Assembly (NCBI GenBank): GCA_904063045.1
Contig: CAJFCJ010000006.1
Span: 3,178,408-3,242,407 of the forward strand
Direction: 5' to 3'
DNA from: Dimorphilus gyrociliatus
Lineage: Eukaryota > Annelida > Polychaeta > Dinophilidae
DNA length: 64,000 bases
In this document: piece after piece, positions 30,701-43,529 of the stretch
How positions within the stretch are numbered: position 1 is the stretch's first letter
Layout: each line of letters starts with the position of its first letter
Made by a program: the position numbers and the translations under genes
Notes under the pieces: model-generated
Databases searched by the model: none
What the model saw: only the letters and a program-made list of their open reading frames with translations
Told to the model about the DNA's origin: nothing

Positions 30701-32545
30701 TTCAGGGGGGAAATGATCCATGATAAAGAAACTAAAAAATCACAACAAAAAAGAAGAGAAAATAAAAGATAAACAAACAAATAAAACCTTTACTAGAATT
30801 TTTGAATGAATATATTTAACAAGAGAATGGTCTCTCTTTATTTTAGAAAAAGGAATCGAATTTCTCTTTTCTTTTTCTTTTAACGAAAGAAAAGAAAGTT
30901 AAAACGAGAGAGAGCTGAAATGTTATAAAGATTATGGCAAGCAATTGAAATTCGATAACTTGGCAATTTTTTTGCCAATTCCCAGGCCCAGAGAGAGAGA
31001 GAGAGAGAGAGAATTGGATAAAATAAAGATTGAAAAATTTCTGCGAAATTCTAAACCAAAGTAAAATTTTATTTTAGACTTTAAATGCCAATTAAAATTA
31101 AATGTTACATAAAAAATCTGTTCTTAATAGTCGTTTTTTGTATGAGATAAAAAATATGATCATCAATTCTAGTAAAGTTCTTGTTATATTATATCATTAG
31201 AGTCATTTTCTTTTTTGTTGTAGTTTATACCGATTTTAGAGATGCTATAATAGCTTTCTATACATATATATATATATAATATATATATATATAATAATAA
31301 AAAATTATATAAATACAAAATATTCAATATTTTTTTTTATAGATATATGAATATAAAAGAAAATACTGAATAAAAAAACTTCTACTAAGTAAAAGAGAGC
31401 TGCAGGTGGTTAGAATATTGTATAAATGAAAATATGCAGTATAAATATGTATATATATGTACAAGTAAATATATATATATTGGCTAGAAATAATAAGATA
31501 GTATACTTTTTATGTTTCTGGTAAATAGTAATAAAATAGTAGATGAGAAGAATAAAATAATATAAAAATTAGAGTTAAATAATAATAAAAAAAAGGGTAT
31601 AATATTTATAAATTGATAAGAAAATAAACATGGCAGTTAAGTACTTAATTTTTTAAAATGTGTAATAATGCAAAAAAATTCCCATGCATAATAAAAAGCT
31701 GTTAAGATGATCATTGATGCAGCATTTTGTTTTCGTTCTACCTTTATCTAACTCACGAATCCAAAATTCTCTTGTATATATACTGAACTGAGTTTCATTT
31801 AAAATTGTACCATTGCAGTTTGAACTAAATTCTCCATCTGGAGTATTTTGTATCTCTTGTTCGGTTACTGTTGGTTCATGACCAGAAAAGCTATATGAAT
31901 TGTCAGGTTCTACTATTCCTTCATTAATTGTCTCAAAATCCCATGTTTTATTATAGGCTATACCATCTAAAGAAACGGTATTTGGTTCGTAATTGTTGAC
32001 ATTTAAGCAAAAAGAAATATATAAACATTTATAAAAAGACAACATTTTATAAATATATATAGTTTAAAAAACCATCATGCGTGAAAAAAGAAGAGAAAAT
32101 AAGATATATTAAATAAGTAAATTCCATAGAATTACGTTAATACTGTATATTTAATGAATATACAGTATATATATATATATTATATACATGTATATACTGT
32201 ATATACAGTATATTCTTCTTAAAATCTACATTATTTTTTTAATTGAATATTCTATCGATATATCAAGAAGTTTTGGAATTTTAACTAGAAATCAACATAT
32301 AAATCCTTACCAAGTTGTTCGTCTAATTCCGTCCTATCTGGAAAATATAGAAATTATATTTTTAATTCATTGTTTTAATTAATTTTATATATAAATTAAT
32401 AAGTTTAATTATTGTTTCTTTGTAACTTACTTATATTTAGGTTGCAAATTGGTGCTGTATTCTTCCAATTTAGATTCCAGGTCTTTAAACAATTGGTACT
32501 TATTGATAAGGTTGCAAAGATTATACCAAGATTCACCAGCTCCAT
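24084..32545 (-). CDS. L1/neuroglian-family neural cell adhesion molecule
   Basis: Eleven exons (32545-32431, 32339-32313, 31966-31742, 30569-30434, 30367-30189, 30113-26877, 25701-25669, 25243-25214, 24648-24520, 24443-24371, 24297-24084) give 1465 residues. Order: signal peptide (MELVNLGIIFATLSIS), a novel segment of about 100 residues, six Ig domains, five fibronectin III domains, a transmembrane helix (YILIGVILGIILLLFIII), and a cytoplasmic tail with the ankyrin-binding FIGQY (24150-24164) and a C-terminal STFV, a class I PDZ ligand. The third FN3 carries a furin-like RKRARRSSKR (27652-27681), where L1 is also cleaved. Ig1 lacks both canonical Cys; Ig5 lacks the second (YIS). FN3-4 has eight Cys. 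Two phase-1 micro-exons (33 and 30 bp) just outside the membrane are likely alternatively spliced. The family mediates axon guidance and fasciculation and anchors to spectrin through ankyrin. Confidence 0.92.
24721..24755. repeat. (ATT)n microsatellite in L1CAM intron
   Basis: About ten ATT units in the intron upstream of the transmembrane exon. Confidence 0.85.
24821..24850. repeat. TATACTGTATA palindromic TA-rich element
   Basis: TATACTGTATA is followed by TA repeats and its complement TATACAGTA, forming an almost perfect inverted repeat. The same word recurs near 8446, 32191, 49645 and 61425. Confidence 0.6.
26707..26720 (-). promoter_or_regulatory. CTCF-like site CACTAGATGGCGCT
   Basis: On the minus strand this reads CACTAGATGGCGCT, the best match in the window to the full animal CTCF motif CCANNAGRNGGCRSY. 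It lies in an L1CAM intron next to the differentially spliceable micro-exons. Confidence 0.5.
26725..26759. repeat. (TTTTTG)n repeat
   Basis: Several TTTG/TTTTTG units directly after the CTCF-like site in the L1CAM intron. Confidence 0.75.
30570..31741. other. L1CAM intron between N-terminal segment and Ig1
   Basis: About 1.17 kb, AT-rich, with a perfect (GA)n run at 30990-31012 and many TA tracts. The inverted repeat TTGGCAA/TTGCCAA flanks a T-run at 30960-30980. No additional exon detected. Confidence 0.5.
30990..31012. repeat. (GA)n microsatellite
   Basis: Uninterrupted GA dinucleotides in an L1CAM intron. Confidence 0.85.
32191..32212. repeat. TATACTGTATATACAGTATA palindrome in L1CAM intron
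   Basis: The sequence is its own reverse complement around ATAT. Identical wording occurs at 49645-49664. Confidence 0.6.
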
Positions 32546-32597
32546 AGCTGTTTCGAATAAAGAAGAAGGCAATGTGTTAGAATGGACAATATCAGAA

Positions 32598-32610
32598 TAC
32601 AGAGGGCGCT
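32598..32610 (-). promoter_or_regulatory. AGCGCCCTCTGTA motif 5' of L1CAM
   Basis: On the minus strand it reads AGCGCCCTCTGTA, 53-65 bp upstream of the L1CAM ATG. The same 13-mer, in the same orientation relative to the gene, lies upstream of FBXL16. It contains a CTCF-core match (AGAGGGCGCT on plus). Confidence 0.5.
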
Positions 32611-33514
32611 AGTATTGCACAGTTGCAATTAACTAATATTGATTTCTCTATAATTTATACAGTACAGTTTTTATCATAGCAAGTAGCATTAAGAATGGTT
32701 TATGATTCGGAAATGAATGGCTAACGCCTAAACAGACAATTTTGGAAGACATCGTTAAGGATATAACATCAATGATCAAGGTCGCGTTGAATAGTATCAT
32801 TAAAATACAAATATTATGTGTACTATTCCTAGTGAAAAAGAAGTTTTAAGCTAAAGGCAATAAATAGATTATATAGTTTTTGTAATAAATAACGATTGGA
32901 GAGAAGAATCTCCGTTCGCCAATCGAGATTATAGGGAAATAAAAAAAAAGCCCACAGAAAATCAGTTTGTCCCCCTCATTCTTCATCCACAGGCTAGACA
33001 TTAAGAGAAATAGACAGACAGATAGAGAAAACACGGGTAGGGGGTAAGCAGGGAAGCATGGCGCGTTGATATTAGAAAAAAGAAATTTACGCACTGAATG
33101 AAAAAGTAAAAAGAAAGAGAATGACAGCTTGGACAGACTCGAAGAAAGTAGGATGAAAAAAAAAGAAGGAAAAAGGCTAAAGTAACACCCTAGCGCAGGA
33201 ATACGTAAAATTAAATAATGCAAATGAAGCGGCGTTTGCTGCATTTCAAATTCTAGAAACGATATCATTAAACCAAAAAAAGAGGGAGACAGACAGACAG
33301 AGAGGGAGAGAGAGAGACAGAGAAATAGGCTTAAAGTTTTATAAGAATTTTTCTCTATTAATAATTTCTCATATCCTCAATAAAAACAGAATTATAACAA
33401 TTATTTTATTAAGATAATACACATATAGAAAATTTTGATAGAATTTTAATAACTTTACTAAATAAATTGATTATTAAATACTATGTCTATAGTGTTTCAA
33501 CTCTATTTTCCATC

Positions 33515-33520
<6 letters not shown>

Positions 33521-33552
<32 letters not shown>
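33521..33552. repeat. (TA)n microsatellite
   Basis: About 16 uninterrupted TA units in the gene desert. Confidence 0.9.
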
Positions 33553-33555
<3 letters not shown>

Positions 33556-34697
33556 GAAAGAGAAATAATCATATTTATGAAACCTAATAAATACATATGG
33601 TATACATAAATAGATATATAAATAAATATTAATTAAACGTATTTATTATGAATGAAAATAGTCTGAACAAATACTTTGCATTTTTATAACTTTCCATATA
33701 AGAAAATATAATTAGTGGTACTCGGGGATACTATTATTGACCTATATGAGTCAATATACAGATGCCATTAATGACTAAACTGTATTACATTAATAATCTA
33801 GATTATTATTTTTAGGTAATGTTTTATTGCGTAAGAATGATGCATATTTCGTGTATATTTCTGTTTTTCTTTTTTTTTTACATATTCACAAGTCTATTTA
33901 TACTTAGAAATTAAAGATAATTGTATAAATATACTGTATATATTTGTATATAAGGATAGAATAATCCATTTTTACCCAGGTTTCTAGAAATTTTCAGTTG
34001 AAGAAATGACAATAAGACAGGGGGTCGATAATATATAATTAATCCATTTCTAAGTTAGGCTTTGAATGTTGTTCAAATAGTACAATTGTTATTCTTAATT
34101 GCTTCCGTTAACCAGTCATTTTTATGGTATTTATTAACAATCTACAATCGAGTAATTAACTGCAAAGGTTGGCGAACACATTGCGGGATTTCGAAAATCA
34201 AAGTTAATTATACTTTTTCAAGTATGTACTCCTTTTAATGGCTTTACCAATAGTTTTTTATGTAGAAAGAAAAATATGTTACTTCTATACTTTTTCTCCT
34301 AACTCTTCCAGATATATAGATTCTTCTCATAAAAAATATACTGCACTATTTCATGATAATAAAAAAAAACTGCAATAAAAATGTTACTATTTATCTACTA
34401 ATGAATAATGTTAAATAATCAATAAGACTGTTTTAGACAGTTTTTTTCACCTGCAATTGACTAATCTTCAAAGGCATTTTGGCCAATTTTCAAACAAATT
34501 CAATAGAAATCTTTAAAAGTCTTGAGTATTTTTTACGTGCGAGTTAAAGAAAATTCTCTCTGTGTCCCTTTTTCTTCCCTTACTCTATTGTAATAAAAAA
34601 AGTTGAATTTCCCTTCATGCTATTACCCTGTCAAATCAACTGCAAAGTAGGGTAAACAGAGATTTTTTTATAAGTTCTTTGTTCATTATAAATACCT

Positions 34698-34862
34698 CCC
34701 GTCTTTTTCTCTTTCTTTCTCTCTTTTCTCTCTCCCTTCCTACCTCCCTCACTCGCTCTCTCTCTCTCTCTCTCTCCCTCTTTTCCGCCGTCACCCTTCT
34801 CTCTTTCTCTCTTCTATCATTCACTCTGTTTTTTTCCTTGTTCTCGATTACTCTCGTCTCTT
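34698..34862. repeat. Polypyrimidine (CT)n tract
   Basis: About 165 bp of almost pure C/T on the plus strand with a perfect CT core near 34755-34776. It generates mirror spurious frames (Ser/Leu-rich on plus, Arg/Glu-rich on minus). Confidence 0.85.
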
Positions 34863-35699
34863 TGTTTTTCATATTACTCATTTCTTACGCCTATCATTGT
34901 TGTTTGTTTTCTTTGATATAGATTTCCTTTCCTCTCTACCACCTCCTTACTTGACAAAAATATGAGTCATAACATGGGATTAAGTGTAGATAAGAGTGAG
35001 AACAAACTAATCCATATAGACTAGTGCTCCTATTAAATTGATATGTCTATGTCTACGTCTGTCTTTAAAATCAGCTTAGCGAAAATAAATTATAAGGTAT
35101 GGCTTCGATATAGAGGATTCTATATTATTTTTTTTTATATACACCAAAGAAAAAAAGAGTTACTTTGTAACATTATAGGCCTATTGATTAGCATAATTCC
35201 ACCCCCTCCCCCTGCCTCCCTCCCTTCTTCCTACTTTCATGGGAACAAAAATTAATAAAGCAATACATTAGTAATTGAATAAGAGATTTATGAATAAATC
35301 ACGAATTATGTAATATTTAAGGACAGCAAAGAAAAAAGAGTTGCTTAACGGTAACGGATATTGATCATTGCTGTTGTGACGTCACATAAAAAAAGAGGAA
35401 AATCCCCGGTTTTCCTGGTATTCTACTTTATAATGTAAGAGCTGGATGTTGCGGCTGTTATTTTTTCCCGCATCATAAAAGCAGAAATAACAAGGTGTAT
35501 CCGAATAGAAAAAACACTTTGCTACAATAGCTTTACCTATGAAGGATTTTAAAATAGGGATGCTAAAATAATATCTCACCTGCAAAAATTATTACAGTTT
35601 TTTTCTATCAACCGCAAAATCTATTCCAGATACACGAATTCGACCTTTCCGAAACAGCTGTAACGTGAAAACAAAAGCAATCAATTATTTAATCATAAA

Positions 35700-35870
35700 A
35701 ACAAGAATAAAGGGGGCAGCGTCGTTAAGTCTCGTGACCTACTTCCCCTAGACCGTTCGCATTAAGCTTTGCGGTCTATACAACAGCAACAACTGCAAAC
35801 CGTCTAGGCGATCAATAGGCCTAATCTAGACCGCATTGGGATCGAGAAAGAAGGAGAAGGAATAGACTGA
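35700..35870. promoter_or_regulatory. GC-richer island in the desert with repeated TAGACCG words
   Basis: Non-repetitive and richer in G+C than its flanks. The words CTAGACCG, GCGGTCTA, CCGTCTAG and TAGACCGC occur within about 90 bp, three of them variants of one site in both orientations. This looks like a clustered binding site and is a candidate enhancer. Function is inferred only. Confidence 0.3.
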
Positions 35871-37564
35871 ATAGATTAGAAATAGCGTATAAGAAATTTT
35901 ACTATTCATTTTAATAACAATAGGAGAAAATTTTAAAACGATAGTTTATAGAATTTCCAAAGATAACACCAGGGAGTATATTATTATTAGAAGATGAAGA
36001 AAAGATGAAGCATAATGATAAGAAAAAGAAGAAGAAGAAGAACATAGAGAAAAATATGAGAAAAAAAAAGAAACAAAAAATCTGCATTCCCTTATTTTTC
36101 CTCAATTGATTAACTTTGTATTATTAATTTATTTCCCTTCCAAGTCTCTTTTGTTACGCCCCATTTAAGTCTACTTTGCTACTACTTGTTCATTTTTATT
36201 TACATAACACAGATATATTATCATGACTGTAGAGAAAGAGAGTAAAACGTAGGCATGGTAACTGAAAAAAGCGCGCGCTATCTGTAAAATATGCATTGGG
36301 AAAACAACAAGCTATTATTAATGGAAAACTAAGTTATAGAAAGAAGCAGGTGATACTATTCTTACTTTTACAGATTTTTTCAATCAATTCTTAAATATTT
36401 TGATAACATATGAATAACTATTTTTACTCCTTTTCATGGCTAATCTTATCTTTAATTAGTTTCTCAGGCTATTTCTATATTCAATACTACGTGTTGTATA
36501 TTTTATCGCCCTGAATATACACACCTTTTCTCTTTCTCTCTCTGTTTTGCTGTCTATACTTTTCTAACTGAGTATATAGAAAAGTAATATAACAAAGGGA
36601 AAAAATGAACAATGTTTAAACAGATGTAGTTTATGACTGCAAAATATAAAAATATTGCTTGCAGTTCATTGATTATATTTTTTTTTGCGGCGTCATCCGG
36701 AATATTAAACAGGTATTGGTATTCAATAGCACGTTATTCAGTTCTACTTTTAGTCGGTGTTTTCGATGTGAAATTGATTGATTTAGGTGGACGCGATAGT
36801 GTTTGTCTAATCGTTAAACAAATGAAAGGTAATGAGATATTTTCCAAAGTATTTTTGTTGATATAAATGTTTATTCTAGGGTGGTCGGTTTGTCAAAAGG
36901 TTAGCAGATGTACTTGTGTTCAATGATATGCATATATTGATATTTCAGGCCCTAAAGACAGAATATGGTTAAATATTCATATTTAATTCGTCTACATCCT
37001 CTCTGTCTTCCTCTCTTAGGCTTTCCCAATCAATCCATCTCTATCTTATCGTAACTATGTAGAGTAAGGTTATTCTTAAGTATTAGACACATCTATAAAT
37101 CATTCGATAGGCCTACCAATTTGCTAAAGATAAGCTCCCTATTGTAAGCTTACATTTTCACAATAAAAAACGTAAAACACTGTAAAGACGAAACTAAATT
37201 AACCAAATAGAGGCATAATTTGTAATTAAACTTGACGTTGTGTTAATGGAGAGGAGACGCCCAAAACAATCTTTATAAATACAAATTAGCGAGAAAAAAC
37301 CGTGTGTTTTTTTTTGCTCTAATGCCCCTAAAGACATTTTTTCCGGTTAGATTAACAACTATCCCAATTCGATCATCAGGAAGGAAAATCATAGATGCAT
37401 TCGTTTCCTGTTCTATCATTAGTATTTATACAGGAAAAGACAAATTTTGCCGGTTCATAGGTTGTACATTAATCATTCACCCAGATAGAATAAATAAGAA
37501 CTGGCCCGAAAAGTCCCTTAATCAATATAAAGATATACAACTATGTCTTTCTTTCACAACATCT

Positions 37565-37660
37565 TCTTATCCCTGCCTGCTTGTCTGCCTGTCTGCCTGT
37601 CTCTCTCTCTCACTTACTCACTATCTTTCACTTACTCACAGACTCTCATTCTCTCTCTCT
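37565..37660. repeat. Polypyrimidine (CTGC/CT)n tract
   Basis: CTGCCTGT units pass into CT repeats. They account for the C-terminal half of the chance open frame 37304-37738. Confidence 0.8.
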
Positions 37661-37935
37661 CCTTGTTGCGTTCCTTTTACGACGTCTTTTACTGTCAGTC
37701 AATTTGTCTACGCACGTGATCAAATGCCAAGAAGCTGATTTTTTAAAATAAGACTTCAAGGAAGGAGAAATAAGAAAGAATGCTTGTAAATGGGAGAGAA
37801 CAAATATTACAAGGTTTATAAAAATAAAGAAATTCCAAACTAAAAATAGGAATAGTTTTTCCATCTCTGTTAGTTACGTAAGCGATTAAGATAGGCCTAA
37901 TAGATGTTGCTTTTTTTCAAAATAGAATAATTCGC

Positions 37936-37996
37936 CCTCTCTCGATCTCTATCTCTATCTATTTCTCTCTCCCCCCCCTCTCTCTCTCTCTCTCTT
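37936..37996. repeat. (CT)n tract
   Basis: CT-rich run with a C-octamer (CCCCCCCC) in the middle. Confidence 0.8.
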
Positions 37997-38349
37997 TAAA
38001 TTACGTACTATCTTTACAAGAATGCGTAATATGTACAGCAATACATAATCATCAATGCATAAACATATTTATCTATTGTATCGTATTCAGCATCTATGCA
38101 ATTAAGATGTCGGTTTGTTTCAGATATAACCTGATCGATTGTCTCGTTTTCCTTTTGTTGTTTTAATTGGGAAAGAGAAGAAGAAAATACAGAAGAGAAA
38201 AGAGACTAAATAGATGAGATATTTCAAATAAATTTTGATATTAATACATTTAATAGCCGTTTCATTCTTTCAAACTAAATGGGATTTATATGAAATATGA
38301 ATAGAGTAATATACAGTATATATCATATATTCTCTCTTACTGTATAAGT

Positions 38350-38374
38350 AAAATATATATATATATATATATAT
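38350..38374. repeat. (TA)n microsatellite
   Basis: Uninterrupted TA dinucleotides in the desert. Confidence 0.85.
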
Positions 38375-41300
38375 ATTGATAAAAGTTTTAGTATTAATAA
38401 ATAATCAATAACATTTTCACAAAATCTGTTATAAAATAGCCAATCGATACTTTTTTTTATACTCCAGACTATTGGCTAAAAAAATCCTCTAAATCCAATA
38501 GTCCATTCGGTTTTTCGTGTACTATTACTTTCTTTTCAACACCCATTTTTACGGCAAATTTGTGAAAAATAAAAAAAAAATCCTAATCAAATAATCATGC
38601 CATAAATTCCATTTCTGATCAATCTCTCTGTCTCATTCTATCTCTATCTGTTTTCGGTGTTATTACTCTTGTTCTTTCTTTCTATATATTATTATTATAT
38701 ATACAAATCTATTCTTTTAAATAGAGATCAAAGCTTTACACTTTAATTAAGTTTTACGTTGTTGCCTGTTCGCGTAGGAGAACGTGATTTTTTTTTATTC
38801 AAAATGGTGTTTTCTATATAGTAATTGTATCCGTTAAAAAAATTCACTTTTGACCTGTTTATCAAGATCTAACAGTCAATAACAACTTGTTATTCCATGT
38901 AAACTTACATATACAAAAAGCGTTTTTATGTACAATATATCATATTTGTATATATAGTATACATTTTACAATATGTGCCATTCATGATTACGCTATCGAT
39001 TTAGACATCATAAAAAAATTTTACTATCATTTGATTGTAAAAATATACTATGAAAAGATTTTAAGAGGTATAAACTAATTTATTTTCAAATGTTGACTTT
39101 ACAAAATGTCTGATAAATATGTATATTTATTTTCTTTCCTCTTCAATTACAACTTCTGCTAAATGGCTACAAATCGTAACAAACTTTCAATAGTTATGTA
39201 TATTTATATATATAGTACAATGTGTACATACTATTCACTATAGACAGCTTTATATACTGTAATATTCAGTTTAAATATACTTTTACAAACTTTTCATAGG
39301 CCTATGTTACTTCTTTCACAAAATAGCAAAGATTTTTTTGGATATTTATATTTTTAGATCGATCAGGCATAATTCTTTTGAATAATAAAGACAAAGAGAG
39401 GAAAAGAGAAGAGTTGAGTGAGATGGAGAAAGAGAGTTCTTTTCGGTCTATATAGTTGATTGGGGTCGATTAGTATAATGACGGTAATTTACTAACCAGT
39501 AAGTTATTTAAAAATTCGAAACTCTGAGAAATAAACGGTCGAAAATGGCTCGAGGGAAATAATTATTGTGTTGGAGAAAGGCAATCGACCAAGGGTCAGT
39601 TATTAACCGAAAATGTCAAATAATATTTAATCAACCGGAAATAGTTAATTATTCAATTAAGTTATATAAGATTTACCTTGCGAAACGTTACAAAAAGTAA
39701 GAGCATTTTGTATGTCAATAATTATTCTATTATTACAAAAATTTGAGAGCAGTAGAGTAAAAATTTACTAAAGGATTTACAAGATTAACACAACTGAAAA
39801 GAGTAGGTCATGAATATTTATATACAGCACGTTCCTTTTTCGACATTGTTTGTAATCGCTTCGTAAACGATTTAAGCTCACCAATTACCGCCTATTTATT
39901 CTTTCATATCAATTAAAAAGTAATAGAGTATATTGTAGTATACATATGTATCTAATATATAGGATATAATAGGTGTTACAATGAATCTTTTCTACTTTTT
40001 ATAGTACGCCAATCCTAGAAAAACAATTTGATCACTGTATAATCTTATATAGAACACTACTTCCATTGGGAAATAATATCCTGTAATCTTCCTCTAATGG
40101 AACATTTCTACTTCCGTTTTCGCCTGACTTTACTAATTATATATTGTACATTGTGTAAAACCGTGAAGGAGAGATGCCGTTATTTATTCCGGTCGATACG
40201 AAGCTTTTTTATGGCCTGTCAGTCAACTCACACTTCTCCTTTTTATTTCCTTCGATCAATCTATAAAATCCTACAGTTTCTATTCAGATTTGAAGAGAAT
40301 GTGCTGTTTTCACTCAACTAATTTTTCTATTTTTAAAACTCAATGCATGAATAATTCAAAGTTAAAATTAGTAAATAATGTATAAATTATGCAAATACGT
40401 TATAAAAGCCTATGTATTTTACATAGAACAAAGATTACTTTATTAGACATATTCTCTCAAGGACACATTAGTAACTTTAAACCATCCTATTGTATGAATT
40501 ATAATACAATTCCTTATTTCAAATTTCTTAACAAAGGTTATGTAATAAAACAAAGAAATAAAAAAAACAGTAGATATTAATCTTCATTAAAATTTTTGTT
40601 TTTATCAGAAAACTAGGTAATTTATGAAAAAAAAGAAAAGAAATAAGGTCACAGGTTATTTCCAACAAGTAGGAAAGGTCTTATTTACTTAACGAACCAT
40701 TAAGATATGAATCAGTCCCTTTTACAACGGTTAGAAGTTAGTGAACATGTTCTATTCTTAAAATTCCTTTCATGTACAACGATTACTATTACACGCAATT
40801 TTCCCTCTCTCTCTTTCCATCTCTGACTCAATCATTCTCTTTTATATGTACATTTACGCATGAAATCGTTTAAATCGCCATTTTTAGGTGTTTTATTAAT
40901 ACATTTTCTGGCTAATATCAATTTGATATTGCTGAATTGCTACTTTCCTATTAACGTGATTTATCCTTTCAGTATATTTATAGAGGCTTAAAATGGCGTA
41001 ATATTCACATTTACTTCATGTTGTATTGCCAATTAATTCATTGTACAAAACGATCAACCGTCAAATTCTCAATTAAGTAATGCCACTGTCAAAAGGTTTT
41101 ACCATCTGCTAAGAATATCCATTTACACTTTGCAGATAAACTCGATATCCCGTTATGAAATAACCCAAGAAATAAAGCGTCGAATAAGAAAGGACAAACG
41201 AGAGGCAAAAAAAAGGGGGGGGAACGAAATGACAGGCGTCTATTTGATATGGTTCTTTAAATAAATATGTTTTTATCCCTTAAGCGCATTAGACCATTCG

Positions 41301-41579
41301 TATTCTTACTCGATATTAGCAAACATCGTGAACAAATCAACAAAGTTTGACATCTTTGTTTTACTCCTTATTTAATATAAAGAAACTGGAATTGTATATC
41401 GTGACAAAGTATGAGCAGGTGCGCGGGACGTTTGGGAGAATGGTTTCGCAGAAAAAAAAGAGTAGAAAAATAGACGCTTTACTCAGAGTTCTCTTGACGA
41501 TTTCAACAGCTACTTTAAACAAACATGCAAAGTGTCACTTGTGCATAAAAACATTTGCTTAAAACGCTATCAACTGCTC

Positions 41580-41720
41580 TCTATTCTGTAGTATCATGCC
41601 TCCGAATTTTTCAAACAATACCTATTCGCGGGATGTCTCCTGGGGCGTCCATGACTCATCGGCGTTGTCACGCAACGTCTACGAGGGGATTATATGGTAG
41701 AATGCTATTTGATTACGAAA
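41580..41720. promoter_or_regulatory. GC-richer island
   Basis: A complex, non-repetitive stretch (around ATTCGCGGGATGTC and GGCGTCCATGACTCATCGGCG) with several CpGs and an AP-1-like TGACTCA. It lies in the desert and has no coding frame. Candidate regulatory element by composition only. Confidence 0.25.
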
Positions 41721-42815
41721 TCTGATTGGGGAGGAAAATTAGCCAAAAATATTCTTATTAAATCCAGCGCTATTGTCCAAAAAAGATGTTACCAATTGGA
41801 AGATAACAACTACAAAATTATTCTTTTTCTATTCCAAACGTGCCCTCTTCTATAAGTGTCTACTGTATTTTTAATATAATTGACTGCCGTCTGATTCTTT
41901 TTCCTTTTACGGTTAAATAAGAGAGAAAGAAGGAAAAAACCGGCATCTTTCAAGCGTCATTTCTTTCATGCATCGTTAGTTTTCTTTCTCTTTTTTTTTC
42001 CTTATAAATCATTATTAAAAAGATTAAAAAGGAAAAAAACCTAATAGGTGGCCATTAAACAATACTATTGTTTACTAAAAAATCTCTTTTGGATTCTAAT
42101 CCACTTTAGTTTTATATAATACAGAGAAAAACCATGAAAATTTAGTTATTTCAAATCCTCCGAGAATTTTCAATAGACAGATGGAAAGAATGGAAGAGAG
42201 TAGGTGAATAAATAGTAAAGATATAAAAAAATACAAAAGTATGCAAATTCTACGAATAATAGGATAGATAGAGAGATGAACAAAAAAGAAATTCCCGCAA
42301 GTGCTAGAGTAAATTTCGAAGAACGTGATAAAAAACACATGGAATAATTTCATAGCTGCAGGAAACTTTTAACTCGTAAAACAAGCCGAAAAGAAAGACG
42401 AAAGTGAATGAGATCACGTGATACACCTATTCCTCCTCGAAATAGTCACTACAGGAAGCTATTGATTAAGTCTGGTTTCTTTTTACTGTTTAAAAAGGAA
42501 TGCTTTTGGTTTACAGGCGAATTATAGATTAACTTTATTGTAGATAATAAAATTGTAAGAACAGACAATTGTACTTTTTTCACCAACTAAATAGGAGGAG
42601 GTTGACCCAATTTATGTGTTAAGCGATTTAGAGTTCATGTTAAAAATAAAGTAATTTAACCGATTAAGTTACAGCATTTAGGCGCCAAAAATAATGCCTT
42701 CATACATGAACCTTCTTAACCTAAACGAACTATGAAACATTAATTGCATAATCTTACGAAACAAATGTATAAACTATACAAGCACTTAATGGAAAGATAG
42801 AGAGAAAATACTGGA

Positions 42816-42922
42816 GAAACAGAGAGAGAGAGAGAGAAATACGGATGAAAATAGCCTATGACATTTTTAATTAGGCGTGGTTCCTATTTTATTTCATTCG
42901 TTTCTCAGCTCTTATACCTCCT

Positions 42923-42956
<34 letters not shown>

Positions 42957-42965
42957 TCCTCCCTC
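42816..42965. repeat. Paired (GA)n and (CT)n microsatellites
   Basis: A GA tract near 42816-42838 and a CT tract near 42918-42965 are complementary and could pair as a hairpin with a loop of about 80 bp. Confidence 0.7.
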
Positions 42966-43529
42966 GCTCCTTCGATCTATCTATCTCTCTATCTACCTCT
43001 CTTTAAGTGCACTTGTTATGAAATAAATCATCCTATAAGAAAAGGCCCTATTCTATTCTCATCTATTTGTTATAAGTAGCCATGCTTGAATTTTGTGAAT
43101 AACTGTTGAATCATTTCATATAATAGAGTTTTTGTCACTATCTTTATATACATATATACTATATAAATTTTACCATTAACTATTATACAAGTCATGTGAC
43201 CCTGCGGCAAAAATCTACTTTTAGAAAGCTTGTTATAAGATTAACTGGTTATACGATTTTTAGGGTATGATAGGGATTAAGGGATAAGTTCTTTTACTCC
43301 AATATGTTCATAAAAATAGCAAAATAGATATGAAAAACTATTAGGGATTTTGCTATTATAACTGAATTTATTCTATTATATAATAATATTCATATTGAAC
43401 TATTCGATTTACACAGTAAATTATAGCAGAAGAGAGAAAATGAGAACAATTAGAAATTGATTGTTATTTAATATTTTACGGAGAGTATTTAGTAATACAT
43501 ATTGAGAAGGAAAATACATGGGAAGATGT

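Noticed and set aside
32846-33268. 140-codon minus-strand frame in the desert
   Set aside because: Phe/Ser/Leu-rich translation of A/G-rich DNA; no homology.
34636-34921. Opposed Arg/Glu-rich and Ser/Leu-rich frames
   Set aside because: Both are translations of one polypyrimidine tract.
37304-37738. 144-codon plus-strand frame in the desert
   Set aside because: Second half is CT-repeat translation; first half has no domain features, no ATG context and no splice partners.
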